Positions 46,166-58,535 are shown, counted from the stretch's first letter. The stretch is 64,000 bases of DNA from Lepiota brunneoincarnata (GCA_023014365.1 JAEBUN010000039.1:62001-126000); one strand, 5' to 3'. Numbers and translations are program-made. Notes: generated by a model from the sequence alone, not told the origin.

Positions 46166-48162
46166 CATACTTAATGATGCACACTAAATAGTCCTCTGAA
46201 ACCATTCTTAATCATGGCTTGCAGACTTGTATGTGGAAGTGGGGGTGAGACCTCTTGCTTCCCCATGAACAAGCGCAACCATATTTATATTGTTTTAGAT
46301 ACATATGAGAGATAGTAAATATGAAATGGAAAACAATAAGCTTAATTGTTACAGGTACTGCAGAAAATTTTGGAAGGTTTGGCAGCATTTCTACCTTGCC
46401 CTGGGTGAAGGGTTTTTCTCTGATTGATGAATAGCAATCCAGCCAGATGTGTTCCATGCTTGTCTGCATTATTCTGCATCCATGTGAGCATGTTAAGCCT
46501 CTGGATCAATTATGATCAGAATGTATAGGGGATGGACAATCCCTTAATCCATTGTAATTAATCTCAGTTAGGCAGTATGCTGAGGTGCCAGGACCCACAA
46601 AGCACTCATTAATTATGAGTCTTTGATATTTCTAGGGTTTTGGGCATTGGATGTCACCTCCTGAATATTGGACATTCCACTCTGAGGTCCAGTCATCATT
46701 ATTGAGCTCACTATAGGTGTGATACACCTGTGACAGCCACTTGGTACATTCTTTAGGCTCAAATGAATCCAAGTTCATCAGAAAACTGCTCGTAAGGTCC
46801 CTTGATATGACTGGAGTATATTCAATAGGCTATGTAGAGTCCTAAATCCCTCTGGAGAGTGTTCTGATAGCTTGGTTCACTAAGCTTAGTGATAATGAGC
46901 TGGTTTGAACACTTCTGAGGCTCCAATATCCTCAATTCAGTCAAACTGGCTACTACAGGACATAGCACCAATCCTCTATAGAGTTCTTTAATGATATAGC
47001 CAATGATTCTATGTAGAGAATCATTCCGGAGTACAGAATTCATGTATAGGCATGAAATCAGCATATCACCAGTATGGCTATTCATATTTTATATCAGAAT
47101 GAGTCAGCAGACTCTTAATTGGTACATTTTCCTAGAGTCTCTCTGAGCATGAACTTCTTGCCACCCATGCTGAGATTAAGGCATTGCAGCATCATCAAGG
47201 CCTGAGCTACAAAGATACAGCTCACCGATTGTACCACTCTGAAACCCTCAAGCTTGCCATCCAGGACAAATCCCATAACACACTTTTAAAATTACAGCAA
47301 TCTGTTGACAGACTTATTGAAGAGGACATCTCAAAGTGCATCCTCAATATTGATAACATTAACAACACTCATATTACCACATTGCTGCTCAATCCTCCCA
47401 TCTTGCCACAAATTTAAATCATTTCGTATACAGACATTATCACTTATGTCCTTGAATATATCCAGATTAATGGCCTTGTTCAGAAGTTTGCTTGCACTCA
47501 TTTTAGACTATTCAGTACAATGCTGCCACACCTTGCTGAATATTCATTAACCAACCCATAGTAATCCCCTGGTTCCTCCATTTCCTATTGGACTGCTCCC
47601 ATCACCCATATCTGCAGCAAGGCATTTGCCACCTCCATTACCACTACTATGCATTCCCTTAATGCTGGCCTTTAACTCTCTTTGCCATATATATTCATTG
47701 TGAGTCACTCACCTTCCTTAACCCACTTGGCTGATACATTATACAGTGCTGCCACATGCTTGCCACCCATGCCACCTACACCCCTCATACCTTTTGGCCC
47801 CTCCACCATGTCAATATCTCTCATTATTTAACTGTTGTTAAGCAAATCAATCCATGGCAACATCAATCATACTCAGTTCCCTGTCATACCACCACTCTGC
47901 AATTGCCACTATACACTTCTGGGCCCAGGATTCTATGCCTTTGTAATCCTGGGATCTCACAGGCCCCTCTACCATGCTTATGACATGCTTGAGTGAAGTT
48001 ATACAGCATGGTGGTACACCTAGCAGGCCTGCTGGCTCCCACTCACTTGATATTATGTATGTCTTCACTGGCCCCACTCACTTAATACACTGTAGGTTGA
48101 CTATATGGACCAATTCAATCAAGAGATAGATGGGATGTTGGCCATCAACAGAGATGAACCAG
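46166..48162. other. Degenerate stretch with short coding remnants
   Basis: A plus-strand frame at 47184-47417 (HHQGLSYKDTAHRLYHSETLKL..) looks like a helical coding remnant, but I cannot name the family. Minus-strand frames 46212-46469 and 46822-47085 show no motif. A dispersed repeat (47745-48115) occupies the right end. Confidence 0.35.
47745..48115 (-). repeat. Dispersed repeat R4, copy B
   Basis: The inverse complement matches 27640-28010 with frequent differences. No terminal structure was found. Confidence 0.6.
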
Positions 48163-48508
48163 TGATGATTGGGCATTCACACAGATGTATGACTTGAGAC
48201 ACAATATATAAATTTGGGACTACTGGGACCCAGTATAGAAAAACTGTAAGCACTCATAAAGATACATTGAGGGTATGTATGCACCTGGGACCCAGTATAG
48301 AGAAACTGGGATCTGCAGGTGCTTGGACCACTGCCTAAATATGACAAGAATGTGTACAACTATTTACTAAGTAATGTAGCTTGATTGTCATTGCTAGCAG
48401 GAATATGAAAAAGTCCATAATAAAATACCTATGGTGTCTATAGAAAATATGAAATAGCTAGGCAAGAGAATGGAGGGACATCAAGCTGGATGGCTTGGTA
48501 CTTTGACA
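48163..48508 (-). repeat. 3' LTR of the Copia element
   Basis: 346 bp, homologous to 54173-54456 but about 62 bp longer. The extra part is an imperfect internal duplication around GGGACCCAGTATAGA at 48228-48310. Confidence 0.93.
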
Positions 48509-48526
48509 CTCCCACTCAGTGAGATG

Positions 48527-51500
48527 TCAGTTAGGAGGCAACATGCTGAGACAAGTGTGGAACTTGACAAAGGCCTCACAAGGGAGAGCCTTGGTGAAAA
48601 TATCCGCAAGCATATTGGTTGTAGACGCATAGCGTAACTTGATCTCCTTAGTCTCCATGCATTTGCGAATAAAATGGTGATGTATATTGATATGCTTGAC
48701 ATGAGAATGGGCAACTGGATTGGTGGAAAGTGCAATACATCCCTGGTTGTCTGCGTGGATGATGGTAGCGATTATTTGTGGGAAATCCAACTCCCTGAGC
48801 AACATGCAAAGCCAGATCACCTCCTTGGTGGCATTGGCAGCTGCAACATATTCAGCCTCAACAGATGAGGTGGCAACTGTGGGTTGTTTTTTTGAAGACC
48901 ATGAAATGGAGCTACCAGCGATTTTGAAAATAAAGCCTCTGATGGACCTTCAGTCATCAGAATCCTGAGCCCAATCAGAATCTGTCCAACCAACCAAGTC
49001 AAAAGTGTCCTGCCCACATCTTCCCAAGACCAGACTGTAATTGGCTGTACCCTTGAGGTAATGGAGAACACGCTTCACAGCCTCCAAATGAGCAATGCCT
49101 GGATTACCACCAAATTAGGCAATGAGGCTGACAGTGAACTGGATGTCAGGTTGTGTCTGTGTGGCAGAGAGGAGTGAGCTGATGAGGGACAGGTAATGGA
49201 TATCACCTGCATGTTCAATATAGGCACATTTCTCATCAGTGGTGCCAGGGGAATGAGACCAGGTGAGATTGTGTTTAGCAGGAAGGGAAGTGGAAACCAG
49301 GTTTGCATCCTGCATGCCAAACTGGATGAGCATTTGGTGGATGTAGGCTGTTTGGTTAAGATATATGAGGCAATTTGCATGATCTTGTACAACAGCAATC
49401 CCAAGCATGTACTTGAGCTCCCTGAGATTGGTAATGTCAAACTCTCCACCTAGAGCCGACTTCAAGGACATGATCTTGCATTCTCCAGGACCTGCAATAG
49501 CCATATTGTGAACATAAATGAGGACAATGAGTATAATCTTGCCATCTTCCTTGCTGAAATACAAACAATCATTGGCAAAGGCATGTGTGAAGCCAAGTCT
49601 GGTGAGAACTTCATGTAGCCTCTTCTTCCATTGTCTTCCAGACTGACATAGGCCATATATTGGTTTCCTCAACCTCCAATAGCAAGCACCTGACCTGTAC
49701 TTCTCCATACCCTCCAGAACCTCCATATAAATTTCTTCATCTAATTCTCCTTGAAGATAAGCTCCCACAATGTCCACCTGATGAATATTGAAATTGAGGT
49801 GAGTGGCATAAGCAAGGAAAACATGGAGAGTGGTGAATTTAGCAATGGAGGAGAACATTTCAGTGAAGTCTTCACCAGGAACCTGTGAGAAGTCCTTTGC
49901 AACAATCCGGGACTTGTATTTGACCAGATTCCCATGCTCATCAGTTTTCACACAAAAAATGATCCAACTTCCAACAGCTTTCTTCTCCTCCAGTAATATA
50001 TCCACCTCCTCAAACACACCTTGTGCCTTGAGCTGGTCAAACTCAGACTTGATTGAACTCTCCCACTGCTTCACAGCAGGGGACCATTGGACTTCACAGT
50101 ACATGCAAGGCTCATCACATATAGCCACAAATGCAAAATTAATGCCATTATTCAGAGACACTGCACCATCAATGGCAAGGTTCCCAAACCACTCCAGGAC
50201 TCGTCATTCATGCCCAGAGGGTTCACACTGGGAAAGGGAGGCTTACTTGGAAGACTTCTGAGGGGCAGGAGGTGGCTCAATGCTCCCACTGGGGATAGGA
50301 GGAGGGGGTGTAGATGGGCATCCTGGCTCAGCAGGAGACAAAGGAGACTGAACAGTAGGAACAATGTCCAACTTGGCAGTGGTGGGACTGAGCTCAACTG
50401 AAGCGCTAGGCCCAGGAGCAATGCCAACAGCTTTATCCACCAACGTATCAACTTCTTCAGCAGAAGGTGCAGGATCACTAACTTCCATGATTGCTAACTC
50501 GCTGGGGGAGCTATCCTCGTAAAAACGAACATCCCTGGATGCAATTAGCTTGCCATTCTCAAGATCTTCAAGGTGGTATCCCTTTGTCTCATCAGTCCAC
50601 AACCCTAGCATGCAGACCTTAACAGCCCTCAACTCCAGCTTCCCTTTGCATACCTGCTTGGGGACATGGGCCCATCTAAGAGACCCAAAAATGCAGAGGT
50701 GCAAAATGCTGGGCTTATGCCCAGTCCAAGCCTCATAGGGAACAATGCCTTTCAACCCAAAGGTGAGAGTGAGACTCCTGATGTGTACAGTGTACATAAA
50801 AGCTTCCCCCCAGTAGCACAGGTCAACTCCTGCAGTATATAACATGCAGTGGACCATTTCAAAGAAGACAGCAATTGCATGTTCTGCAATGCCATTTTGC
50901 TCAGGGAGGTAGGGGTTGGATGTCTCATGAATGATACCATTGCGGCGGCAGAACTCATCCATGACAGAGTTAATGAACTCAGTGCCATTGTCACTCTGGA
51001 AACAATGTGTCTTGAGACCTGATTGGCATTCCAACATCGCAACCACATCCTGTACAGCTGCTCTGGTCTCTTCTTTGTCCTTTAGCAACCTCCCAACTGG
51101 GTAACAACAGCTAACTTCAATAACAACAAGGGCATACAGGCAGCCATCCCAAGTGGGGACAGATATAGGGCTGGTGAGATCCATGACAACTAGCTCCATT
51201 TTGGCATACTAACTTGAGCTTGCAGCGAGTAAAGGTAAACAGTGAGACTTCCCATTTGCACAACCACTGCAAAGATGATCAAAATCACAAGGGGCTTGAA
51301 TATCAAGACCCTTAATGGCATGTTGGCAAGACATAGCATCAATGGTAGAGGGGCTCAAGTGCTCCATATGTTGATGCCAAAGACACATGGAGGAGCCACC
51401 TGCGAGGTAAGCAACCTCACCCCTATTCTCCACACAGTGAATATGGTATAGAGTACCAGCCGATCCAGTGAGAATGGCATGAAACAAATCCTCACCACTT

Positions 51501-51838
51501 GCTGAAATCACCAACCCATCTTTGCTACTCCACATGGAGGCACCTTCATGCTGCAGGACACCAAGACTGACTAGATTTGTGCCCAACTGCAGAACATGGA
51601 GAACATTGTGTAGAGTCACATTGAGGTATCCACTGGTCAATACAGCCCTGAACCTTACTGATCCATGACCCTTCACAGCAACTTTGTTATGCCCACCCAC
51701 AGTAACATATGTACTCATTGGACACCTCTCAGTAGGAAATAAAATGCTCTTGGTCCATGAACATGTGAGTGGTCGCACCACAATCAAGGATGATTCCAAT
51801 AGTGGTGGTAGAGTTTGAAGAGGCCATCAACATCTTTC
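48527..51838 (-). pseudogene. pol: Copia pol: protease, pre-integrase, integrase, RT, RNase H
   Basis: Read on the minus strand. The protease is near 51835-51745 with LDCGATTHMFMD (Ser of DSG changed to Cys). A pre-integrase block LWHQHMEHLSPSTI is near 51390-51340. The integrase core lies in 50243-51199 (MDLTSP, SDNGTEFINSV, PEQNGIAEHA), and the integrase C-terminal part includes FGSLRWAHVPK. The RT in 49115-50161 has VDIVGAYLQGELDEEIYM and the catalytic site at 49505-49516 reads YVHN instead of YVDD. RNase H in 48527-49071 includes ADNQGCIALSTNP and the KHINIHHHFIR block. Four or more frame breaks separate the open parts. The loss of both catalytic Asp residues in RT means the enzyme is inactive even apart from the frameshifts. 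Confidence 0.92.
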
Positions 51839-51849
51839 CAACCTCACGT

Positions 51850-52308
51850 TGAAATGTGGATTACTTTACGATATCAAAAATGAAGTTCGTTAACAAGTTT
51901 GCTAATTCCGACTTTATAAGTTTGTGGGGGAGAGGTTGTCACAGATCTCCAGAAATATATTCAATTCTAATGTTTTTAGGGTTTTGGTAAGTTATTCTCT
52001 TAGTCTCCAACTAGACAGACAGTTGTCCTATCTGAGTACAAGGGGAACCTTGTCGGTCATTACTATATAATATGTTAACTAGTATCTTCACAATTCAATA
52101 AGTCAGGCAAAACACAAGCTTTTGCAATCAGTGAGCCTCTGTAGACCTAGCAGACAGTGTGGTCTAATGGGCCCTAGTGTACTATGTTTGCTTCTCAATT
52201 AAACAGCTCTACAATTCAATGGTATACTTCTGAGGCAAGGCCTCTAAGAGGAACCCAAAGAAACAGAAGTTAGTGAACTTTCTACTTAAGAACAGAAGAG
52301 TCATATCA
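51850..52308 (-). repeat. Dispersed repeat R3, copy B, within the Copia element
   Basis: The inverse complement aligns with 18168-19214, but without its internal duplications. It lies between the Copia protease and gag regions and so belongs to a later insertion. Confidence 0.7.
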
Positions 52309-53430
52309 ACTTGTATCCAGCTCTCAAGTCAAGCAGAAGGGTCTGTCAATATCTCAATCGTTTCACAGGGTGTATTTTTAAAGAGTATAGCTCTTTAAGT
52401 CTCTGGTGGTCTATGACCAAAGAAAATCATGTAAAATTGCTTTATATTCCTATCCTAATTGACCATACACCAGGGGGGGGAATAGGCAAGCAGTTTCTTG
52501 CCTCCTATGTAATTTACAGACAAGTTTCTATAACAAAATACACTTAACTTATGGGTATACCTGAAACAAGCCTTCAGCTTTATTATTTTATTGTCTCCTC
52601 ATCATTTAGGAGCATCATTCTAGGAGTTCCGATATCAGCAACATAAATCATGCTCAGGAACTTGCTCCCTAAGTGCCTGGCTATTTATATTACAGCCAGT
52701 CAGGTTAGTGAGTTTTCTTGCTAACATTTATCTATAGGTTTTTATTTTAGTCTTGGACTCTCCACACCTGAGTTCTCAACCCTAATGTTCTAGAGTCCAC
52801 TTCTATAGTTCTTCAGGCAGTAGACTAATACTAGAATTAATTATCTTATTCCATTCTTATCAATCTTCATTTTCTAGCTCATCATTTCTGATCTCTTTTT
52901 GTTTCTATAAGTGAGCATCCTTCCCTGGGTACCCTCTTGGATACCCCCATCCAACCTCTTAGGTCTCAGTACCATCAGAGCTGTTCCAAGGGAACATTCT
53001 CAACAGGGCATTAGCTAATCCCTACATGCTTTTGTCAAGATTCACTCCCGGACCTGTTATTATAGTTAGGTACCATCCGAATGACCCATGTGTTAAAGCT
53101 TGTCCACTTTCTAGGGCAAAGACAGGGCAATGGGTCTTTTGTACAGTCACAAGGATCTTAACTAATATACTAGCTAACACAGTATTGGGTAGTACCAGAG
53201 TCATTCCTCCATAGCCTTATCACTAATAAGTTAGTTAGCATTGCTTTTACTTGTCTGGGTATTCTGATTCAGTTTCTGAGATGTTTGCCTTTGCATATTT
53301 AGATAGTATTCCAATCTCTCATACCCAGTGTCTGACAATGGCCATATACTGATATTATTCAGTATTGGAGAGTTAGTTACTTTGTTAACTAGTGATTTCA
53401 TAAACAAAATGATTTTGTGGTGCAACACTG
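52309..53430. other. Unidentified insert sequence inside the Copia element
   Basis: About 1.1 kb between repeat R3 and the Copia gag, without recognised coding sequence. Only short frames (60-78 codons) are present. Together with R3 it forms an insertion of about 1.5 kb whose ends and target duplication I could not define. Confidence 0.5.
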
Positions 53431-53439
53431 TGACTTGGC

Positions 53440-54168
53440 AACCAAGGCCAGCTGATCCGACTTGGCCTTCAAGGTATCGCCATTGGCATGCTCACATTCA
53501 ATTCAATGGTGTGTCATAATCAACTCAGCCTTCACCTTGTCAAGGGTAAGGCTCTTTCCTTGGCTGAGGAGGGATTGTTTGACAACATCCCAGACACCAG
53601 AAGAGGGGAGGGAAAAGAGTATATTGTGGATGAGAATGGTGTCTTCAAGCCTCTTGCCAGCTTCAACAATGCAACAGCGACAGCTCAAGAAGGCACCAAT
53701 ATGTTCAGTCATGGAGGTATGTTCATCCCACTTCATAGTAAAGAGTTCTTGGTAGGAATAATGAATGCTGACATCATGGCATTGGTCCACATAGAACGTA
53801 CGAAGTTTGTCCCACATCTCCTTGGATGACAGGACTTTGCCGATGTGTTCTTGCTCACTGAACTCAATAGCACCTCTTATCAACCCCATTGCAGAAGCAT
53901 CAAGCTTCTTCCAGGTAAGATAGTCCTTCTTTGCCTGCAACCATTCCTTGTAGATGGGTGAGTATGTCATTAACAGCTTCAATTCATCACCAGTAGGAGG
54001 ATCAGCAGGTGGCTTTGGGGGACATTCCTCCAGTCCCTCAACATGGAACCAGAGTTAGCATGCTTGGAGTGTGGCTGTCATATTGTCCAACCATGCATAG
54101 TAGTTTTTGCCATCCAACTTGGCAAAGTGGACAGATGTCTCAGAAACAGAATTGCTAGCAGGGCCCAT
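53440..54168 (-). pseudogene. gag: Copia gag
   Basis: The frame starts at an ATG (54166-54168) that lies inside the primer-binding site. It reads SVHFAKLDGKNYYAWLDNM, a typical Copia Gag start, to a TAA at 54055-54057 (a CAA-to-TAA change would explain it). It continues open as 53503-53982 (YKEWLQAKKDYLTWKKLDASA, AIEFSEQEHIGKV, SSKEMWDKLRTFY, SLPSSGVWDVV), then past a TGA to about 53440, where the insertion begins. This is the UBN2-like Gag of Copia elements. No zinc knuckle was found before the insertion; it would be expected just downstream. Confidence 0.88.
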
Positions 54169-54172
54169 AACC
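54161..54172 (-). promoter_or_regulatory. Copia primer-binding site, half-tRNA type
   Basis: On the minus strand GGTTATGGGCCC directly follows the 5' LTR. Its complement GGGCCCATAACC matches the anticodon arm of eukaryotic initiator tRNA-Met (GGGCUCAUAACC, from memory) at 11 of 12 positions. The CAU is the anticodon. Copia of Drosophila is primed by such an internal tRNA fragment. Confidence 0.6.
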
Positions 54173-54456
54173 TGATGATTGGGTATTTGCACAGATGTAT
54201 GACTTGAGACACAATATATAAATTTGGGACCACTGGGACCCAGTATAGAAAAACTGGGATCCGCAGGTGCTTGGACCACTGCCTAAATACAATGAGAATG
54301 TGTACAACTATTTACTAAGTAATGTAGCTTGATTGTTGTTGCTAGCAGGAATATGAAAAAGTCCATAATAAAATACCTACAGTGTCCATAGACAATATGA
54401 AATAGCTAGGCAAGAGAATGGAGGGACATCGAGCTGGATGGCTCAGTACTTTGACA
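54173..54456 (-). repeat. 5' LTR of the Copia element
   Basis: 284 bp. On the minus strand it starts TGTCAAAGTACTG and ends CAATCATCA, abutting the primer-binding site at 54172. Confidence 0.93.
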
Positions 54457-54900
54457 ACCAGGGATTCAAAGCCACATTCAAAGCCTCCATAAATATATGC
54501 ACTACATCCTTGAGCTGACCACTTGAGTATGCCAAGAATTCAAGCTCAGTCTTGAATACCTGGAGTTCTTGCATGCACCCAGCCAACTGGACCCAACCCT
54601 ATCCAATGAAAGTGAGGACAGGCCTGCATCATATTTTCATTTAGGTATTTAAGTAGCGCATTTGTACTTAGATACCTTAGCTCCTAATGACAAGGATGTC
54701 TCCACTGCCATAAGACCTCCAATAGACTACAGTGTAACCAGCCTGAAGTTTCTTTCCCTCAGTCTTACTCTCTCTCAGTCTCTTGTCCTAAAGCCTCTCA
54801 CTCAACTGGAGTTGTACATACTTGTACCCTATTCCACAAGGTCAGGAAGATGAGCCTGTGGTTGTTCCATCAACTACACCTCACCCTTACAATTGTCTTG
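54457..54900 (+). other. Stretch after the Copia element; possible coding relic
   Basis: When the Copia element and one ACCAG are ignored, a plus-strand frame reads from about 48090 into 54461-54530 (IQSHIQSLHKYMHYILE). This suggests the element entered a gene. No family is recognised. Confidence 0.3.
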
Positions 54901-54904
54901 AAGG

Positions 54905-55650
54905 ATAATTCTCTTTCCTACAGGGCCACTGTGCTGGCAGCACATTTATGTCTACAACCAGTCATGTTCAGGCTACTCATATTGGGGACCCCACTTATGG
55001 CAAGCAAGTTGTCCTTGTTGAGGCACCTGAGTTCAATGATACAGCTATATCCAACATGCAGATGTTGCAAAAGAATAGCAACTGGCCTTGAAAGGGCATA
55101 AGGAATGTCAAAAATGGCTCAATAATCACTGGGAGCACTGACCCCTCTGAAAAGTACAAGAAGGGTGTGCAGCTTGCTGTGCTCATCTATCTTCAGCACA
55201 TTACCAATAACTTTATGGCTGGCTCTCCTTACAAGAAGCTCCAGAATTTTGCAGTGATGTTGCAACATGCTTGGCCATACCCATATTTACAATGTGGCAA
55301 ATGATCAAACATGAATATGGCAAAATGCATAGCCCATGAACAGCCAAGGAATGAGTGTTTAGATGCTTGGAGCAGAAAAATCTGGAGGTGGCATGGAAGG
55401 TTTCCAAAGAACTAATTCACCAATTGAAAGAATTAGAAGTAGTCTTGTTGCAAAAACTAGTGAACCTCAAGTAGAAGCTCAATGATACACAGTTGTGCAA
55501 GACACTTTAGGATGCACCACGCAAGCTTCTCTCAAATGAGGAAGAAGGCCTCAAGCTATTACTCAAACAAGTCAAAAAGACAAGTAACCATAAAACTCTA
55601 GAGGGAGTTGAAGAAGGAGTATGTGAAGGTTGGCAAGTGGGTCATGTTCT
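54905..55650 (+). pseudogene. AIG1-like P-loop GTPase pseudogene
   Basis: After a fungal 3' splice site (TTTCCTACAG, ending about 54923) the plus strand reads GHCAGSTFM. This is a damaged Walker A where G..GAGKSTFI is expected and the Lys is missing. THIGDPTYGKQVVLVEAPEFNDTAISN follows as two blocks; EAPEF replaces the DTPGF of the G3 motif. Then come IYLQHITNNFMAGSPYKKLQNF (near 55183-55250), the block usually read as GIiYLHRItDnRMtGt, and a charged helical tail (AWKVSKELIHQLKELEVV). The order matches the AIG1/G-domain proteins that are very numerous in Agaricomycetes. Stops (near 55095, 55275, 55475) and lost nucleotide-binding residues show a dead copy. The physiological role of this family in fungi is unclear. 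Confidence 0.7.
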
Positions 55651-57900
55651 TCTTTGGAAACAAAACAGGTGGAGACTTCTTCTGAAGTCACCCAAAGAAA
55701 TTGATCAAGGTTATGGAGAGGCCTCAGTCCACCTCATCTCTTATTTCAGTGGACATCAGAGGGTTACCTCCAAAGGTCTCATATCCTGTAGTTTCCTACA
55801 ATGCACATATTGCTGGTTTTTATTCTGGTTCACTACTTGGGTCTGCCAAGCATTTGTTCAGATGCTATGTATGGCTGTTGGTCTATAAGCTGGGGTCTGA
55901 CAGAAAAGCTTGATGGTTTTTTGCATATTTTTTTTCATGATATCCCAGACAATGCCTCTACCATCTCCAGTGTGAGCATTGATACATCCAGGTACAGGTA
56001 TTTCCATCTGGTTTGTAAGGCTCTGCAAATGCTCTTTCTAATCCCAGTCATATGGCAAGTGATGCTGGGCAGCCTAGGCCCAGGCATATGGTACAAGCAC
56101 ACCAAAATCTTCTCCACTGTTGTGCTCTCACCTGAACTGGTCTGAAGTCTATTTGAGTATGCTCCATTGCAGATGGCAACAAGGTTAGGTACCATCCACC
56201 AAATGGACAGCTATCAGTCATGACCCCTTGCAACTGTCAGGGGATAATCCCTCTCCAGCCCTGTAATAATATCAGTAAATCTTCACCAGCATGTCATGTG
56301 GGGGCAAGGAAAGTGGACTTACCCCTAGTGCCATAGCTCTTGATCACAGTCTCAATCTGACCACTTAGGTCTTCAATTTTTGTCTAAGTCAATAATTGAA
56401 TTGCAAGATGATCAAGGCAGCCAGAGTCCAACACACCTTGACCAAGGCTCCCAAAATATCCCCATGACCAACCAACACTTTTGGGCCAGGGGCAGCCATG
56501 GTTTGTATTTTGATCCCCACCTTAATGTTCATGAGGAGTGTAATTGTTTTGTAGATTATGTCAAAAAGGACTGTTGAGTATAAATTTCCAGAGGCCCTGA
56601 GATCCTTTCATCAATGTAGATCTCAGGTGGAGTTTATATGCAGTTCCAGTGTCCTCCAAAAGTGAGTATATATGAATGGGGACAAAACATTCCATGAACC
56701 ATTTTGTGAATGGCACCAAAAACCATGATAGACTGTGCATACCTGCAATAAACTGCATGTCAAATAATGATATTTCCAGTGTTAAGTTTGCATTTGGTGC
56801 ATGTCTTTGAAGGGTCATACTTGGGACAGTCTATAGGAGTGTGAGCTTCATTGTCATAACTTAGGAATCTGAGCACATATAGGTCATGAGAGGATCTGCC
56901 TCAGCAGCAGGATTACTGCAGAAAGATATAGTGGAAAGTCAAAACTTGAGGGAGTAGAGGTTTACCTGATTAGGCAAGAGTATCCTTCATCAATTCAACC
57001 CATCATGCATTCATGGCTTTAGGCAAACAGGGAGCTCCAACCAAAGTATGGCACAGGGAAATTCTTCCCAAGCTTTTCTGCTTGCTGATTTCTGTTGTGC
57101 TACTCTGTTATCTTTCATTGGTTATACCTCATGTTCTACTAATGGTCACATTTACACTGTTGACAAAACTCAGTTGGAGGCCCAACTGCATTTCAATCCA
57201 AGGAGACTATCTTGTCCACATTGGCACTCAGGCTGTGTTTCCCATAAGTCAATTAAACCTCTCAGTCATTTACAGCATATCCCAGACAATGTTGTTGCAT
57301 TCAACATTCATATCCCTCTCTTGAACCAGAATCTTCACCTCAAGTATCCTGCTGTTTTCTATGTGGATTTGAATGATATTGTTGTACCTGGCTTGGGTGG
57401 TATGTATTTCAAAACCATGACCACTAATACATAGACTAATGATACAAAAGATGCACATGCACATATCCTTTAGAATGGTTGGATGCAACAGCTTCATGCC
57501 AACATTGTGACCAGGCATATGTCAAGCTTGCAAACACATGCCAAGTTCTGGTCTCCATTACACTGGCACTCCTTTACCTGCCCTCCACTTTTGTTATCTA
57601 TCCTGCTCTCAATTACCAATGCATGATCTCTACTATTCTGTAACATTTCCACTATGCCTTAAACATGCTCCTCTACTCATTAACCTCTTGTTATTGTGCT
57701 TATTGTTTCCAGATAAGTGCATATACCATAGTGTTAGATAAATAGCATACTATCTGTAGTTTCACTTCAGCTCTCACAACAAGACTGAAGTGAGTATCCT
57801 ATCCATATTCATAATTACTGTACCAACTCTTTTATGTAGTCTATCTTAGTATTCTACAGCATAGCCATGGGAAAGATGTTCCTAGCTAGCGGAAGACAAT
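55651..57900. other. Degenerate stretch with unassigned open frames
   Basis: Open frames occur at 55801-56145 (plus), 55935-56195 (minus), 56561-56818 (minus) and 57048-57434 (plus; 128 codons, includes FYVDLNDIVVPGLGGMYFKT). None shows a recognised domain. The last could be an exon of a hypothetical gene. Confidence 0.3.
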
Positions 57901-58030
57901 TTTCAGTATTTATTAGTGTCAGATAAGAGCAATTTTGGAGATGAGATAGGGAGAAAACACATACCACCGATACTGCACATGGCAGCAGTGATACTGCTCA
58001 GGACCATGAGATCAGCCAGGAAAAGAGAGA

Positions 58031-58063
58031 GGTGGTGGGTGTGGGGGGGAGGGCGGGGAGGGT
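58031..58063 (+). other. G-rich tract, possible G-quadruplex
   Basis: Five runs of three or more G are separated by one to three bases on the plus strand, and another GGGGG follows at about 58072. The tract lies at the change to CpG-richer DNA. Confidence 0.5.
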
Positions 58064-58094
58064 TATTGATTTGGGGGTCGGAATCCATGTTTCC

Positions 58095-58535
58095 TTAGAC
58101 TTGGGTTCGAGGGCCGAAAAGCCAAATGAAAAGAATAAAAAGGGTGCTTAATGGGATCCACGGCAACAGGATCAGGGACCAGGGAGAACAGGCATGGACC
58201 TTGAGCAGCCAGGTGTCCACTATAAATGGATGGGTGATGCTTACCAGTGCCACGCAAATTGAGAATGGCGCCGTGGTCAAGAGTATAAACCAGGGGTAAT
58301 TGTTATCCAGTCCGAATTCCGTAAGGAAGATGCTAAGACCATTGGTGATAAATACCTGCATGCTCCAAGTAGGCAGCCTCATCTCCATGTTTACAAGAAG
58401 TAGCTTACAGATGGAGAGGCCGCGCCAACGCCCCCGTATACAGGAGCAAAAAGTCGGATGGGACGAGGTTCGGACCATCAGAAACAGTGGAGCTTTTGAA
58501 CGAAGTCCATCCAACTCCAGCAAAAGTTCTTCCAT
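58095..58535 (-). CDS. Hypothetical protein, possibly membrane-associated
   Basis: The minus-strand frame of 146 codons begins with ATG in the context GCCGCCATGG, an optimal start signal. The first 50 residues are mixed. Three hydrophobic stretches follow: around VFITNGLSIFL, FILLTTAPFSICVALV, and SLILLPWIPLSTLFILFIWLF. No family is recognised. The gene probably has introns, so the open frame may not be the true product downstream of the first exon. Codon and CpG content resemble ordinary fungal genes more than the transposon region on the left. Confidence 0.4.
   Translation of the reverse strand: MEELLLELDGLRSKAPLFLMVRTSSHPTFCSCIRGRWRGLSICKLLLVNMEMRLPTWSMQVFITNGLSIFLTEFGLDNNYPWFILLTTAPFSICVALVSITHPFIVDTWLLKVHACSPWSLILLPWIPLSTLFILFIWLFGPRTQV

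Larger units (their letters stand above)
48163..54456 (-). mobile_element. Ty1/Copia retrotransposon with both LTRs
   Basis: The element is bounded by LTRs that on the minus strand start TGTCAAAGTAC and end CAATCATCA. The exact target duplication ACCAG lies at 48158-48162 and 54457-54461. The order of domains (Gag, protease, pre-integrase, integrase, RT, RNase H) identifies Copia. About 1.5 kb of foreign sequence lies between gag and protease. Confidence 0.96.
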
